Part shown: piece after piece, positions 43,044-51,000 of the stretch
Position numbering within the stretch: position 1 is the first letter of the stretch
How the letters are laid out: each line of letters begins with the position of its first letter
From: a virus
Reading direction: 5' to 3' (one strand)
Length of the DNA: 64,000 bases
Virus record (IMG/VR): IMGVR_UViG_3300017963_000232
Coordinates: 1-64,000 of that record
The notes under the pieces: generated by a model
The model's input: the letters and a program-made list of their open reading frames with translations, nothing else
Database searches by the model: none
Told to the model about the DNA's origin: nothing
Translations under genes and position numbers: made by a program

Positions 43044-43049
43044 ATTATA
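43044..43049 (-). promoter_or_regulatory. TATAAT box downstream of a terminator
   Basis: Minus CGTATAATTGG lies about 60 bases before the ATG at 42985 and just after the terminator at 43063-43089. Terminator followed by promoter repeats the pattern at 51.9 and 60.2 kb. Confidence 0.45.
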
Positions 43050-43062
43050 CGAGAAAACCCCA

Positions 43063-43089
43063 AACCAAAAAAGGAGCCGATGCTCCTTT
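43063..43089 (-). terminator. Intrinsic terminator
   Basis: Minus: AAAGGAGC (43089-43082), loop ATCG, GCTCCTTT then a T-run followed by GG. Ends the transcript of 43104-43598. Confidence 0.85.
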
Positions 43090-43103
43090 ACGTGGTAATT
43101 CTC

Positions 43104-43598
43104 CTACGCGGCGGAAGCCGATAGAAGTTTGAGAATGGCTTTCTTGGGAGGAATCTCGTCAGGCAAGTGTAGCGCGAAATTCTCCAGGATGTGTGGAAGT
43201 CGCACTACGTCCAAGAACGGAGAGATGCTCTGGTCCACCCGGCTGAAGATATGATGTTGTAGCCAAGGGTCCAATCGTAGATTCAAGAATATATGCTTTA
43301 GAGCGTTCTTGTACTGCTCATCAGCCACGTACCCTCCAGCAGGAGCGTGCCGGGTCTCCTTTATCATCATACCGTCAAGCAATGCGTACTCCATCTTCAC
43401 CAGGAAACTCAAGTGTGTCAGTGCTCTCCCGACATCAGCAATATGCCCCTCTCGGATTTGGAAGACGAAAAGCTCTGGACGGGTTTTGTGTTGGAAGAAC
43501 TGGACTGCTCCGCGGAACGTGTTGAATTCGTCCTTGAGGAGGTTGCTGACCTCTAGCAGTGTCTGGACTTGTTTAAAGATCCGGTCTCGACGTGACAT
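43104..43598 (-). CDS. Hypothetical helical protein
   Basis: A 164-residue protein (RIFKQVQTLLEVSNLLKDEF, ALTHLSFLVKMEYALLDGM). It lies 28 bases after the Lys-rich-tail gene and ends before a terminator. No family recognised. Helical content suggests a structural or regulatory protein. Confidence 0.72.
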   Translation of the reverse strand: MSRRDRIFKQVQTLLEVSNLLKDEFNTFRGAVQFFQHKTRPELFVFQIREGHIADVGRALTHLSFLVKMEYALLDGMMIKETRHAPAGGYVADEQYKNALKHIFLNLRLDPWLQHHIFSRVDQSISPFLDVVRLPHILENFALHLPDEIPPKKAILKLLSASAA

Positions 43599-43626
43599 GG
43601 GAAACGCTCCGAAGGTTGAAGGTTGA

Positions 43627-44112
43627 CTACTGAGGCTTGTTCCTCGTAGTCGACTTCTTCTTCGGGGCTTTCTTATTCGGAGCTTTCTTCTTCGGGGCCG
43701 CCTTGGGAGGCACGGAATCCACGTGCAGGTCCCCCCGCGTCCCGGTCATCTTGTTGTAGACCTGGGAGATGACCGAACGCCGACGTGCGTCCATGACTAC
43801 ACTGTCAGGAGCTGCCGGGACGTTCTGGAGGGCTCTCTTGGCGCACTCCACGCCGAAGTGGATCAGGACCTCCCCCGGCAACATGTTGTAGGTCTCGGCC
43901 ACCTCCCGAATGAAGTTGGCCTCCTCTACGGTCATGTGGACCTTCTGTGTCGAGATGAATGTTCGCGCCTCCCGGTAGCCCACACCGTAGATCGACTCGA
44001 TCTCCCGGAATGTAGCTCCCAGGTTGAGCTTCTTGAGAATGCGCTCGATGAGCTCGGCTCTCGCCTGAGCCATCGCTTGCTCCTGCGCATTGATGTTCGG
44101 TTTGGTTGGCAT
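43627..44112 (-). CDS. DNA-binding-like protein with Lys/Pro/Ala tail
   Basis: A 161-residue protein. Residues 20-60 resemble a helix-turn-helix (LIERILKKLNLGATFREIE, GYREARTFISTQKV). The C-terminal 30 residues are histone-H1-like: APKKKAPNKKAPKKKSTTR, with repeated PKK. It would bind DNA non-specifically through the tail. G+C is higher than in flanking genes. It is followed, on the minus strand, by 43598 after 28 bases. Function is inferred. Confidence 0.7.
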   Translation of the reverse strand: MPTKPNINAQEQAMAQARAELIERILKKLNLGATFREIESIYGVGYREARTFISTQKVHMTVEEANFIREVAETYNMLPGEVLIHFGVECAKRALQNVPAAPDSVVMDARRRSVISQVYNKMTGTRGDLHVDSVPPKAAPKKKAPNKKAPKKKSTTRNKPQ

Positions 44113-44142
44113 TGTCGCACGTACTCCTTTCCGTAGCTGTCC

Positions 44143-44556
44143 CTACTCCAGAGAGTAGAGCTTTCGGCCATCTCGCTTCCCGGAGGTTTTCACCTTCACC
44201 GGAGGATTCTTGGTCTTGCCGTGGGTGATCGCGTAGAGCGCCGAACAGACCGCCGTGGAGAGGCGCGTCTGACTGAGCTCGAGGTTCTCCTCCGAGAGAA
44301 TCCTCGCCTTGACCTTGTCAACGAGGTCATTCGACGTGAACTTCCCCTTCATTGAAGGAAGCTCTCCGTAGATGTACTCCGACATGGTCTTCTTGCGCGG
44401 CGACTTCCCCTTCCCAGCCTTCAAAGCGCGCGGCTCCGACGCGTCCTGCATCCGGAAGGACGCATGCACCTCCAACCATGCCTCGAGACGTGCCTGCGCC
44501 TCCAGAATGATTCCCTGCTGCTCTGCGATCTTGTTCTCGACCTGCTCAATGTTCAT
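44143..44556 (-). CDS. Winged-helix-like hypothetical protein
   Basis: A 137-residue protein with an N-terminal coiled coil and a basic linker (KAGKGKSPRKKTM). The C-terminal 80 residues read as a winged helix (MSEYIYGELPSMKGKFTS, then LSQTRLSTAVCSALYAI), with a basic wing (VKVKTSGKRDGRKL). Together with the next gene this makes a pair of DNA-binding-like proteins. Specific role unknown. Confidence 0.7.
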   Translation of the reverse strand: MNIEQVENKIAEQQGIILEAQARLEAWLEVHASFRMQDASEPRALKAGKGKSPRKKTMSEYIYGELPSMKGKFTSNDLVDKVKARILSEENLELSQTRLSTAVCSALYAITHGKTKNPPVKVKTSGKRDGRKLYSLE

Positions 44557-44577
44557 TGGATAGAGCCTCCCTCTTAG

Positions 44578-45078
44578 CTAGTAGCCCCTCATGAGCTCCG
44601 CGTAGTCGAACTTGTTACCCAACACCATTCTGATATTTGTCTGGTTGTACGCCCACCCCACTACCTCTTTATTGAGTAGGTGGACGTGGGTAGGAACGTA
44701 TTCGTTGTTGTGTGCGAAGCGGATACCTTTCGCTGTTGGGCGGTACGTCCCCGCTTTACCGCCAGCGCGATTAGTACCGTCAGACCTCTCTACCAGTCCC
44801 CAGTACTTCAAGAACCCACCATCGGTCCCCCCGGCTCTCAAGTGTCGATCCCCCCTGATAAGCTCGATGGTCTTGTACCAGCGAGGGTCATCGGTGTACG
44901 CCTGTACGAGCTTGATCAGGAAAAGCGCCATCTCCGAATGCATCTTTCGCCTGTAGACCTGCACATGACGATTACATACGGGACAGGTTGTTCCCTGGGG
45001 ATCATCAGCTGCTCGGCGTACCTCCGTCTGTAGCTGTTCCAACACATACTGACGAGTAGTCTTCTCTGACTCCTCCAT
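44578..45078 (-). CDS. Hypothetical protein with CxxC zinc motif
   Basis: A 166-residue protein. CPVCNRHVQVYRRKMHSEM (about residues 32-50) combines a CxxC with two histidines. Later it reads WGLVERSDGTNRAGGKAGTY. I have seen such proteins widely in phages but know no function. Its leader carries the TTTCAACT motif at 45096-45103 before a GGAGG ribosome site. Confidence 0.72.
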   Translation of the reverse strand: MEESEKTTRQYVLEQLQTEVRRAADDPQGTTCPVCNRHVQVYRRKMHSEMALFLIKLVQAYTDDPRWYKTIELIRGDRHLRAGGTDGGFLKYWGLVERSDGTNRAGGKAGTYRPTAKGIRFAHNNEYVPTHVHLLNKEVVGWAYNQTNIRMVLGNKFDYAELMRGY

Positions 45079-45095
45079 GAGGTGCCCTCCTGCAT

Positions 45096-45103
45096 AGTTG
45101 AAA
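45096..45103 (-). promoter_or_regulatory. Leader motif TTTCAACT before ribosome site
   Basis: TTTCAACT followed by GGAGG after 5 bases. The same octamer occurs in the leaders of 59606 (59621-59628) and 51804 (51816-51823). Confidence 0.5.
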
Positions 45104-45152
45104 TGTGGGGTTACCCTCTTCTACCAAGAAGAAGGCTCAGATCTTGGAAAAA

Positions 45153-45488
45153 TCACTCCGAGCACGCCAGGAACCACTTAGGAGGAACGTAGTCGACACC
45201 GAAGGACTGAAGAATGTCCTTGAGCTCATCCCTCTCCGGCGGCTTCATCTTCTGTTCCTGGACTCCTTTGGGATTGATCATCTTGAACGGGTCGGGATCG
45301 GTGTGGTGGGCTGTGAGACGTGCAAGACAGAGGTACGCGCTGAAGCGACCTCGAGACTGTCGAAGATGGAGCTCCCACTCGCTCCCGACAAAGTTCTCAT
45401 CAAAGAGGTACGAGTAATCCGTCTTCACCTTTCCATTTTCGTACTGTTGGACGGGTAAACGAACTCCATAGAAAAGCACTGCTTTCAT
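45153..45488 (-). CDS. Small hypothetical protein
   Basis: A 111-residue protein (AVLFYGVRLPVQQYENGKV, LFDENFVGSEWELHLRQ). Ribosome site AAGGAG. First of three small genes in a row (45153, 45507, 45850). No family. Confidence 0.7.
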   Translation of the reverse strand: MKAVLFYGVRLPVQQYENGKVKTDYSYLFDENFVGSEWELHLRQSRGRFSAYLCLARLTAHHTDPDPFKMINPKGVQEQKMKPPERDELKDILQSFGVDYVPPKWFLACSE

Positions 45489-45506
45489 GACACGAACTCC
45501 TTCTTA

Positions 45507-45833
45507 CTAAAAAAGCGGCGCATCCGTGTACGCCACTAGATCCTCACGATTGAGCACGTAGAACTTAGGGGACTCTCTAGCCTGCGCCTCTCGGAGCGCC
45601 TCCTCCTCAAGAACGACCCACGGGTCTCTGCAGCAGCCCATGGAACAATCCTGCACCGACACCATGACCTGACAGGGGTCTTTAGGCAGGTGCGCCGGGA
45701 CAAACCACAGTCGGATTCCGAGTTCTCTTAAAAACGAATGTAAATGTGTAAAAGGGATGTCCAGAGAGTACGCCCCAACGGGGAGGCTAAAGTCGTCCAA
45801 CATCAACCATCGAACACGTTTAGGACTCGCCAT
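45507..45833 (-). CDS. Small hypothetical protein ending in the YTDAPLF tag
   Basis: A 108-residue protein starting MASPKRVRW. It has a Cys-rich patch (VQDCSMGCCRDPW) and ends VAYTDAPLF. The last residues match the C-termini of 45850-46185 (PYTDAPVF) and 53119-53739 (PYTNFPLF). The codons for the shared residues differ, so the match is kept at the protein level. Function unknown; the tail may be a targeting or docking signal. Confidence 0.72.
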   Translation of the reverse strand: MASPKRVRWLMLDDFSLPVGAYSLDIPFTHLHSFLRELGIRLWFVPAHLPKDPCQVMVSVQDCSMGCCRDPWVVLEEEALREAQARESPKFYVLNREDLVAYTDAPLF

Positions 45834-45849
45834 CTTTACCCCGTAAAAC

Positions 45850-46185
45850 TCAGAACACAGGAGCGTCTGTGTAGGGCATAGCTAGCGTACGTTTTACGTA
45901 GTACCACTCTCCCCGCGTTGTTCTTTTAGTTACGTTGCCCGTGGAAGTCGAGTGCCACAACACGAGAACCTGGTGTCTGTCATCAAAGAGCCATCCAGAG
46001 TACGCACCCATCAACGCGCTATGCGCCCAAACAACAAAGTATTCAGGAGGAATACCCGAGTGTTTCTTGTGGATGAGGTCCGCCAACTCCTGCGTCGTGA
46101 GTTCCTTACCGTACCGCAACATCCACTCACGCAAAGGCTCCCCGCTATCCGGGAGCTTAAACCTGTACGTATTTTCCGAGGCCAT
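45850..46185 (-). CDS. Small hypothetical protein ending in the YTDAPVF tag
   Basis: A 111-residue protein starting at the ATG at 46185 (MASENTYRFKLPD, GGGAG upstream); the ATG at 46290 would overlap the preceding gene. It ends MPYTDAPVF. Body is helical (LADLIHKKHSGIP) and then strand-rich. It is next to, and of similar size as, 45507-45833, and both start MAS, so they may be distant paralogues. Confidence 0.7.
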   Translation of the reverse strand: MASENTYRFKLPDSGEPLREWMLRYGKELTTQELADLIHKKHSGIPPEYFVVWAHSALMGAYSGWLFDDRHQVLVLWHSTSTGNVTKRTTRGEWYYVKRTLAMPYTDAPVF

Positions 46186-46222
46186 CGGAACAAACTCCCT
46201 TGCTGTAGGTTTTGGGGGGATG

Positions 46223-46540
46223 TCAGTCGCTACGAGAATGTAGCGAACGACCTCGCTGAGGAACTGGAGGCAGAGCGCTAAGCATCTCATTGACCAACTC
46301 TTTCGGTAAGACGTACGCCTCGGAAACGCTCAAACCAGAAACGCCTACAGGGAGAAAGAGTTCATCCGTACGGTCATGAATGAGCGCCCGCGGAGGATCC
46401 GATGTCGAATAAACCACGTGCACCAAGATAGAGGTGTCCGCATCTACGTCCTCGAGCTGCTCAAAAGACTCGAGCTTCATGCCTGCCTGTTCGATGAAAA
46501 AGGGCACGTTGATGTGCGGAGGGAACTGTAACCACAGCAT
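46223..46540 (-). CDS. Hypothetical acidic protein
   Basis: A 105-residue protein (MLWLQFPPHINVPFFIEQ, LESFEQLEDVDADTSILVHV). Starts after the terminator at 46561-46602 with CGGAAGG upstream. It lies before the tag-bearing genes in the same operon and lacks the tag. Unknown family. Confidence 0.68.
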   Translation of the reverse strand: MLWLQFPPHINVPFFIEQAGMKLESFEQLEDVDADTSILVHVVYSTSDPPRALIHDRTDELFLPVGVSGLSVSEAYVLPKELVNEMLSALPPVPQRGRSLHSRSD

Positions 46541-46560
46541 GTCTTGTCCTTCCGAGAGTT

Positions 46561-46602
46561 AAAAATCTGTAGCGCAGGCGAAAGCCTCTATGCGCAGTAC
46601 AG
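46561..46602 (-). terminator. Intrinsic terminator
   Basis: Minus: CTGTA-CT-GCGCA, inner GGC-TTTC-GCC, TGCGC-TACAG, then ATTTTT. It ends the helicase/nucleotidyltransferase/lipoprotein operon. Confidence 0.82.
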
Positions 46603-46629
46603 TCTTTTACCTACAAAGGCGACAGCTTT

Positions 46630-46815
46630 TTAACGCGACCTCCGGTAACGCTGTACCTTAACCGGAGAATTGGGACACTTGATCTGAACGGAATCGTGCC
46701 ACCCGTCACTCCCGAGATAGTCAACGGAACAATCCGGATAACGCATTCGTGCGTATTTGACGGCTTCAGGAGTACAAGCAGCAAAAAGAAGAAAAAACAC
46801 GAGAATCCAACGCAT
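46630..46815 (-). CDS. Small lipoprotein (possible outer spanin)
   Basis: A 61-residue protein with a lipobox: FLLFAAC, Cys14 as the lipidation site. The mature part has two more cysteines and a basic end (VKVQRYRRSR). The start lies directly at the upstream stop, with only weak ribosome signal, so it relies on coupling. It could be the o-spanin or a minor surface lipoprotein; spanin identity is a guess. Confidence 0.68.
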   Translation of the reverse strand: MRWILVFFLLFAACTPEAVKYARMRYPDCSVDYLGSDGWHDSVQIKCPNSPVKVQRYRRSR

Positions 46816-47430
46816 TTACAGTTTATCCATCGCGCTGCTCTTGCCTTCGGAGAACGTGGCGGTGGCACGCGTTGGTTTGAACGCACCCGATCCCTTTGCT
46901 AAGTTTCCAGCCGTGTAGCCACCCTCTCGTCCCGCAGCGCTTCGGAGAGACTTGGTGATCATGTTCGGCTGTTGAATGCCCAGAGCGAACTTGTGCATCA
47001 CATCTTCATACCCCCTGCGGAAGAACGCACTGACCTTGATGCGACTAGTGTTCGCCATTCCGGTACCCTTGAAGACCCCCATGTGCCCCGTACTAGGAGT
47101 GTTGAACGACGTGGTCGTCTTGGGGCCTTCGACAGACGAGTAACCAGAATTCGACGAAGAACTGCCACTAGTACTCTCCGCGCTCTGTTTGTCCATGTGC
47201 TTACCTAGACGGTGTCCAAGATACGAACCTCCGATACCCGCAGAAGCGCCTAACGCCCCCCCACCGAGAACCCCCAAAAGGAGTCGCAGTTTGTCAGAAG
47301 GGATCTTCCGCGCAATCTCAGGAGACAATCCTGCAAGCGTAGCTCCTGAAAGCGCTCCGAGGGCTCCTGGGACTGCGCCGGAACCTAACGCGTCGAGCGC
47401 GGTGTAGTCTTCAGAACTCTGCTTGGCCAT
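46816..47430 (-). CDS. Gly-zipper protein with RGYxDVMHK motif
   Basis: A 204-residue protein. Two Gly/Ala hydrophobic segments: GAVPGALGALSGATLAG and LLGVLGGGALGASAGIGG, which can span a membrane. A Ser/Gly/Thr linker follows, then AFFRRGYEDVMHKFALG (around residue 140), matching KRGYKDVKDY in 38203-38925. It follows the nucleotidyltransferase gene after 33 bases. Likely a virion-internal membrane-active protein. Confidence 0.68.
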   Translation of the reverse strand: MAKQSSEDYTALDALGSGAVPGALGALSGATLAGLSPEIARKIPSDKLRLLLGVLGGGALGASAGIGGSYLGHRLGKHMDKQSAESTSGSSSSNSGYSSVEGPKTTTSFNTPSTGHMGVFKGTGMANTSRIKVSAFFRRGYEDVMHKFALGIQQPNMITKSLRSAAGREGGYTAGNLAKGSGAFKPTRATATFSEGKSSAMDKL

Positions 47431-47463
47431 AACGGACTCCTTTCCCCCTTGGCGTCAAGAACC

Positions 47464-48711
47464 TTACTCTTCGCCATAACCCGGCTCCACTCTTCCACCC
47501 AACGGATGGATCTTGATGTCCCCCTTGAACGTGTGAGGGATGATTCTAGTAAATATCTCTTTCAAAGATCGAGTCGACGGCTTATACAGCGCTTTCTGCA
47601 GCTGCTTGTCCAACGCATCTTCAGCTACGTACTTGTACTCAGGATGGAGTTTCTCGAACTCCTCGATACGCTTACGGGGCGCAAAAACGTATCCCTTGCC
47701 GATACCGAGACGTCGAGCCGTCCCTGACTTTCGAGGAGCCACGATGGCCTCGTCTCGAATGAGATTGAGGAACGGAGAGTCCTTAGCGGTACGACTTATG
47801 GTTACAAATCCTACATCCCCATACTCCGGATCCCGGAGCAGCCCATGCCGCGTAGCGTAAACCGTGTTCTTGAGATGTTGCCTAATTTTATCCAGGGACG
47901 CCTTAGCAGCGTCCTCGCGCCTGCCCGACTTCCCGGTCTCGAAATCCTTCAGTAATCCTCTACGGTACAGCTCTGTGGCGGGCAATGCGCCGCCTATGTC
48001 GAGAACCTCGCTGCCAGCATGTGTGCGATGACCTACTACGTCCTTACGTTTCAAGAACCGAAGTAGTCTTTGCCTATCCTCTTCCAACGTAGGATCGACC
48101 ACGTAGGAGAGCTTCTCCCGCGAAAGAGTAGGCACCCCCATAACGTCTCGCATCTCACGCTTGAACCGTCGGTACCGGGTCTTTCCGAAGAGCGGAGTAT
48201 CGCGCAGGAGCTTCTTTTTGGCTAAGAGTTGTGCCTTGAGCTCCGGATCCATCATAGAAACCCCGCGACGCAACTTAGTAGTGGCGTCCCGGTACTCAGC
48301 TCCAGGGCCCCCGTATGCAATAGCAAGGTCTACAGGGAAACCGCTAGCACCTGGCGTCTTCCGACTGAACACGGCGTAACCAGCCCCCGGCTTGTTGTAA
48401 GGGCTCGGTGCGAAAACTCCGGACTCGGTGAGATCCTGAAGCACTTTCCTGAACTGTTCTCGATCCTGTACGTCAGCAAAGAAGTCAATATCGACAGAGT
48501 CAGGCAAGTTGAGACCACTGTGCATTGACCCTGTAAGCTTGGGCTTTAAACCATACGCCTTTTGAAGGCGGTACGCTTCTCGGCGAATGCCTTTACGAAT
48601 ATCGTCAGGGTCGTACGTGTTACGCGTCTCAGGCGATACGAAAAGCCTATCGATCTTGTTCAGAAGAGAAGGCTTAGCAAGCTCACGGAGTCGGTCTTTA
48701 GATACGGTCAT
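47464..48711 (-). CDS. Nucleotidyltransferase-fold protein
   Basis: A 415-residue protein. The N-terminal 135 residues have the pol-beta nucleotidyltransferase pattern: GS at 61-62, D74 and D76 in VDIDFF, and D128 in PVDLAI as the third acid. The C-terminal 250 residues are unrecognised and rich in Arg/Lys. Its start overlaps the SNF2 helicase stop (ATGA), so they are translated together. It could modify a nucleic acid, a protein or a nucleotide; the substrate cannot be read from sequence. Confidence 0.68.
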   Translation of the reverse strand: MTVSKDRLRELAKPSLLNKIDRLFVSPETRNTYDPDDIRKGIRREAYRLQKAYGLKPKLTGSMHSGLNLPDSVDIDFFADVQDREQFRKVLQDLTESGVFAPSPYNKPGAGYAVFSRKTPGASGFPVDLAIAYGGPGAEYRDATTKLRRGVSMMDPELKAQLLAKKKLLRDTPLFGKTRYRRFKREMRDVMGVPTLSREKLSYVVDPTLEEDRQRLLRFLKRKDVVGHRTHAGSEVLDIGGALPATELYRRGLLKDFETGKSGRREDAAKASLDKIRQHLKNTVYATRHGLLRDPEYGDVGFVTISRTAKDSPFLNLIRDEAIVAPRKSGTARRLGIGKGYVFAPRKRIEEFEKLHPEYKYVAEDALDKQLQKALYKPSTRSLKEIFTRIIPHTFKGDIKIHPLGGRVEPGYGEE

Positions 48712-50099
48712 GACAGCAGCTCCAAAAGCTCCTGATTCAGCTTACGCTTCTGCTCTGACATGTTCGCAAGAACTTGCTCTACGCCGTCAGGCTTTGCCCC
48801 GAACGCCCGTCCAAGAAGTCCTGGACGCGGGTAAGTGAGATAGCGCTGCACCTTTACGTTACGCTGGCTAGGGGGAAGGTGCGCGTGCGATTTGTGACGG
48901 ATGGCACGCCCGATGACCTGTTCCAACTTCTCTTCGTTCCAGTGTGGCTCGAGAACCTGAACCTGACGCGTACCCTTGAGATCAAGGCCTTCTCCGCCAG
49001 CCGAAGAGACTAGGAGTGCTTTGATCTTACCGGCGTTGTAGTCCTCAACTGCCTGCTGCCGTACCTTCTTTGGAACCTTCCCTGAAAAGATGGCGTGTGG
49101 AATTTTCTTCTTGTCGAGCTCTTTAGCGTAGCCTTGGAGGGTGTCGAGGTAGTTCGAGTAGACTACCGCTTTGTGTTTAGAATTTCCCTTCACCTCAGTG
49201 GTGAGATCCTGCAATGCGCGTTCTAGCTTAGGCGTAAGACCTTCGGCTTTAAGGTCCTTCTGGAAACGCTTCATAGACCCGCTGAGTTGTCGCGTCTGAG
49301 ACTGAAACTGGTTGAGCTTCGGAAGGTCCTTCTTCTCCGGTGGTAGCCCTGCTTTGAGACGCGCTCGAGATGTCCAAGGAAGCTGCTCCCACGCGAAGTT
49401 GTGGAGCTTAGTCTGCGCAGGGGACATCATGACATCGACACGCTCATCCACCCGATCCGGGAACTCGCCTCCCTGAAGATCCTGGTAGTCCACCCACTTC
49501 TGGAGGACCTTCTTCAGTTCCTTCTTGTTCATGAGTTTCGGGCGCTTCGTTGTCCACGGCATCGTCGCCCAAAAACCCTTGCCAGGCTCCTTGATGTACT
49601 TCTGCTTGAACTCTGCGTCTGTAGGGAGAACCTTATCACCTGCAGCGATGTTCACCAGCGCAGCAATATCCCCTGGACGGTTGTAAACGGGAGTCGCAGT
49701 CAAAAGGAGACGCTTCTCCGCAGGGTAATTACGGAGGAACTGGTTGATCTTGGTCTTCGTCTCTCGCGCCCGGTGAGCCTCATCAACGATTAGGAGTTTC
49801 ACAGGATCCGCGTCACCACGCAGTACGGCTCGCTGTACGCTCCCGATATCGACTGGCGTCTTCTGATCTGTGTGTTTCTCCAGCTCCTTAGCGTAATTCG
49901 CAACAAGAGCGGCGGGAACAAGAGCCTTAGCCTCGCCTTCCGCGTCGGCCACCCCGATAGACGTAAGCGTCTTACCGGTGCCGAGACCGTGAGCGACAAC
50001 AAGCCCAGAAGCGTTACGCATACGGTCAAGCACCCGCTTCTGGTGCTCCATCAACTCCGTGTTGACCTTGGCGATCTTCGACTGGAGAGTAGTATCCAT
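48708..50099 (-). CDS. SNF2-type superfamily 2 helicase
   Basis: A 463-residue protein. Walker A is GLGTGKT (38-44), Walker B is VDEAH (105-109), motif III TATP (134-137), and the second RecA domain has SSAGGEGLDL and VIGRAIR (about 394-401), the SNF2 motifs V and VI. Size is minimal, with no extra domains. It would remodel DNA-protein complexes or translocate on DNA. It is coupled to the nucleotidyltransferase and preceded by a Gly-zipper protein (TGATG overlap). Confidence 0.82.
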   Translation of the reverse strand: MDTTLQSKIAKVNTELMEHQKRVLDRMRNASGLVVAHGLGTGKTLTSIGVADAEGEAKALVPAALVANYAKELEKHTDQKTPVDIGSVQRAVLRGDADPVKLLIVDEAHRARETKTKINQFLRNYPAEKRLLLTATPVYNRPGDIAALVNIAAGDKVLPTDAEFKQKYIKEPGKGFWATMPWTTKRPKLMNKKELKKVLQKWVDYQDLQGGEFPDRVDERVDVMMSPAQTKLHNFAWEQLPWTSRARLKAGLPPEKKDLPKLNQFQSQTRQLSGSMKRFQKDLKAEGLTPKLERALQDLTTEVKGNSKHKAVVYSNYLDTLQGYAKELDKKKIPHAIFSGKVPKKVRQQAVEDYNAGKIKALLVSSAGGEGLDLKGTRQVQVLEPHWNEEKLEQVIGRAIRHKSHAHLPPSQRNVKVQRYLTYPRPGLLGRAFGAKPDGVEQVLANMSEQKRKLNQELLELLS

Positions 50100-50914
50100 C
50101 AGCCCGCTTCCGTCGAAGTGAAATAGCGGTGCGGAGAATTACGGATCGTATCCGCCAAATCTAACTGGGAATCGCTGCCGTCAAGAGCTTTCCACCCCTT
50201 GTCCCCATAGCCTTTCATTTCCCCTTCCAGGAGTTCCAAAAGTTTCTCTTTAGACAGGTAACCCTTTCCCGTAGGGGAGTCCGTAAAACCTTCGTGCTCG
50301 CTTCCCCCTACGAGCTGAGGAACACCTACATACTTATCAAACCACCCCAACTCCTGACCCTTGAACGGATCAGCGGAGAAGTCATAAGTATCTCCCGGGT
50401 AGGGGTGTTCGGCTTCGTACTTATCGTAGAACTCTCGGCGCTTCTGCCGATGAGCGTTATACGCGTCCCTCTCTCGAGGGTCTACCGACCCCTTAGCGCC
50501 ACCTCCACGCGTCAACGACCCGATCTGTGCGCCACCCAGGCCCCCTGTCAACAGTCCGATAGCGCCCCCGGTAGCTGCTCGGGATAAGGGGCGCCCCTTG
50601 AGGGCAGCCAGACCGACTCCCGCACCTAACAACCCTCCTAAACCCGAGCCGATGAGCGCACCTTTACGTACTGCAGGATGCGTTACACGCAGACTCGGGA
50701 CTTTCATCGTACCCACCGCCTCGTCCGCAGCAGCTTCGCGATCCTTCTCGTAGGAATACAGGGCCTTCTCGGCCTGTAGCGCCTTTTGTCGTTCCTGCTG
50801 GAAGGTGTCCAGGTCGTCGAAACCTACGATATTCTGCCAGTACCCTGCGGTCTTATCGAGGCCGAAACCCCTCAAAACGGAAGCTATACCTTGCGCGTAT
50901 GGAACGTTTCTCAT
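50099..50914 (-). CDS. Gly-zipper protein with TAGYW motif
   Basis: A 271-residue protein starting at the ATG at 50914 (TTGGAGGA upstream); an upstream in-frame start at 51016 runs through the terminator. KTAGYWQNIVGF lies near residue 25 and matches KTAGYWDMM in 39840-41093. A long Gly/Ala membrane segment follows: GSGLGGLLGAGVGLAALKG, then GGAIGLLTGGLGGAQIG. Likely ejected or virion-internal. It heads the helicase/nucleotidyltransferase operon. Confidence 0.7.
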   Translation of the reverse strand: MRNVPYAQGIASVLRGFGLDKTAGYWQNIVGFDDLDTFQQERQKALQAEKALYSYEKDREAAADEAVGTMKVPSLRVTHPAVRKGALIGSGLGGLLGAGVGLAALKGRPLSRAATGGAIGLLTGGLGGAQIGSLTRGGGAKGSVDPRERDAYNAHRQKRREFYDKYEAEHPYPGDTYDFSADPFKGQELGWFDKYVGVPQLVGGSEHEGFTDSPTGKGYLSKEKLLELLEGEMKGYGDKGWKALDGSDSQLDLADTIRNSPHRYFTSTEAG

Positions 50915-50960
50915 CCTGGTCCTCCAAGATTTACTAAGTAAATATACGACGAACTCGAAG

Positions 50961-50991
50961 CAAAAGAAATGCCCTCGGAGAGAAGGCATTT
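50961..50991 (-). terminator. Intrinsic terminator of the lipoprotein gene
   Basis: Minus: AAATGCC (50991-50985), 11-base loop, GGCATTT (50973-50967), CTTTTG. It ends the transcript of 51001-51804. Confidence 0.8.
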
Positions 50992-51000
50992 CCAGGAACG

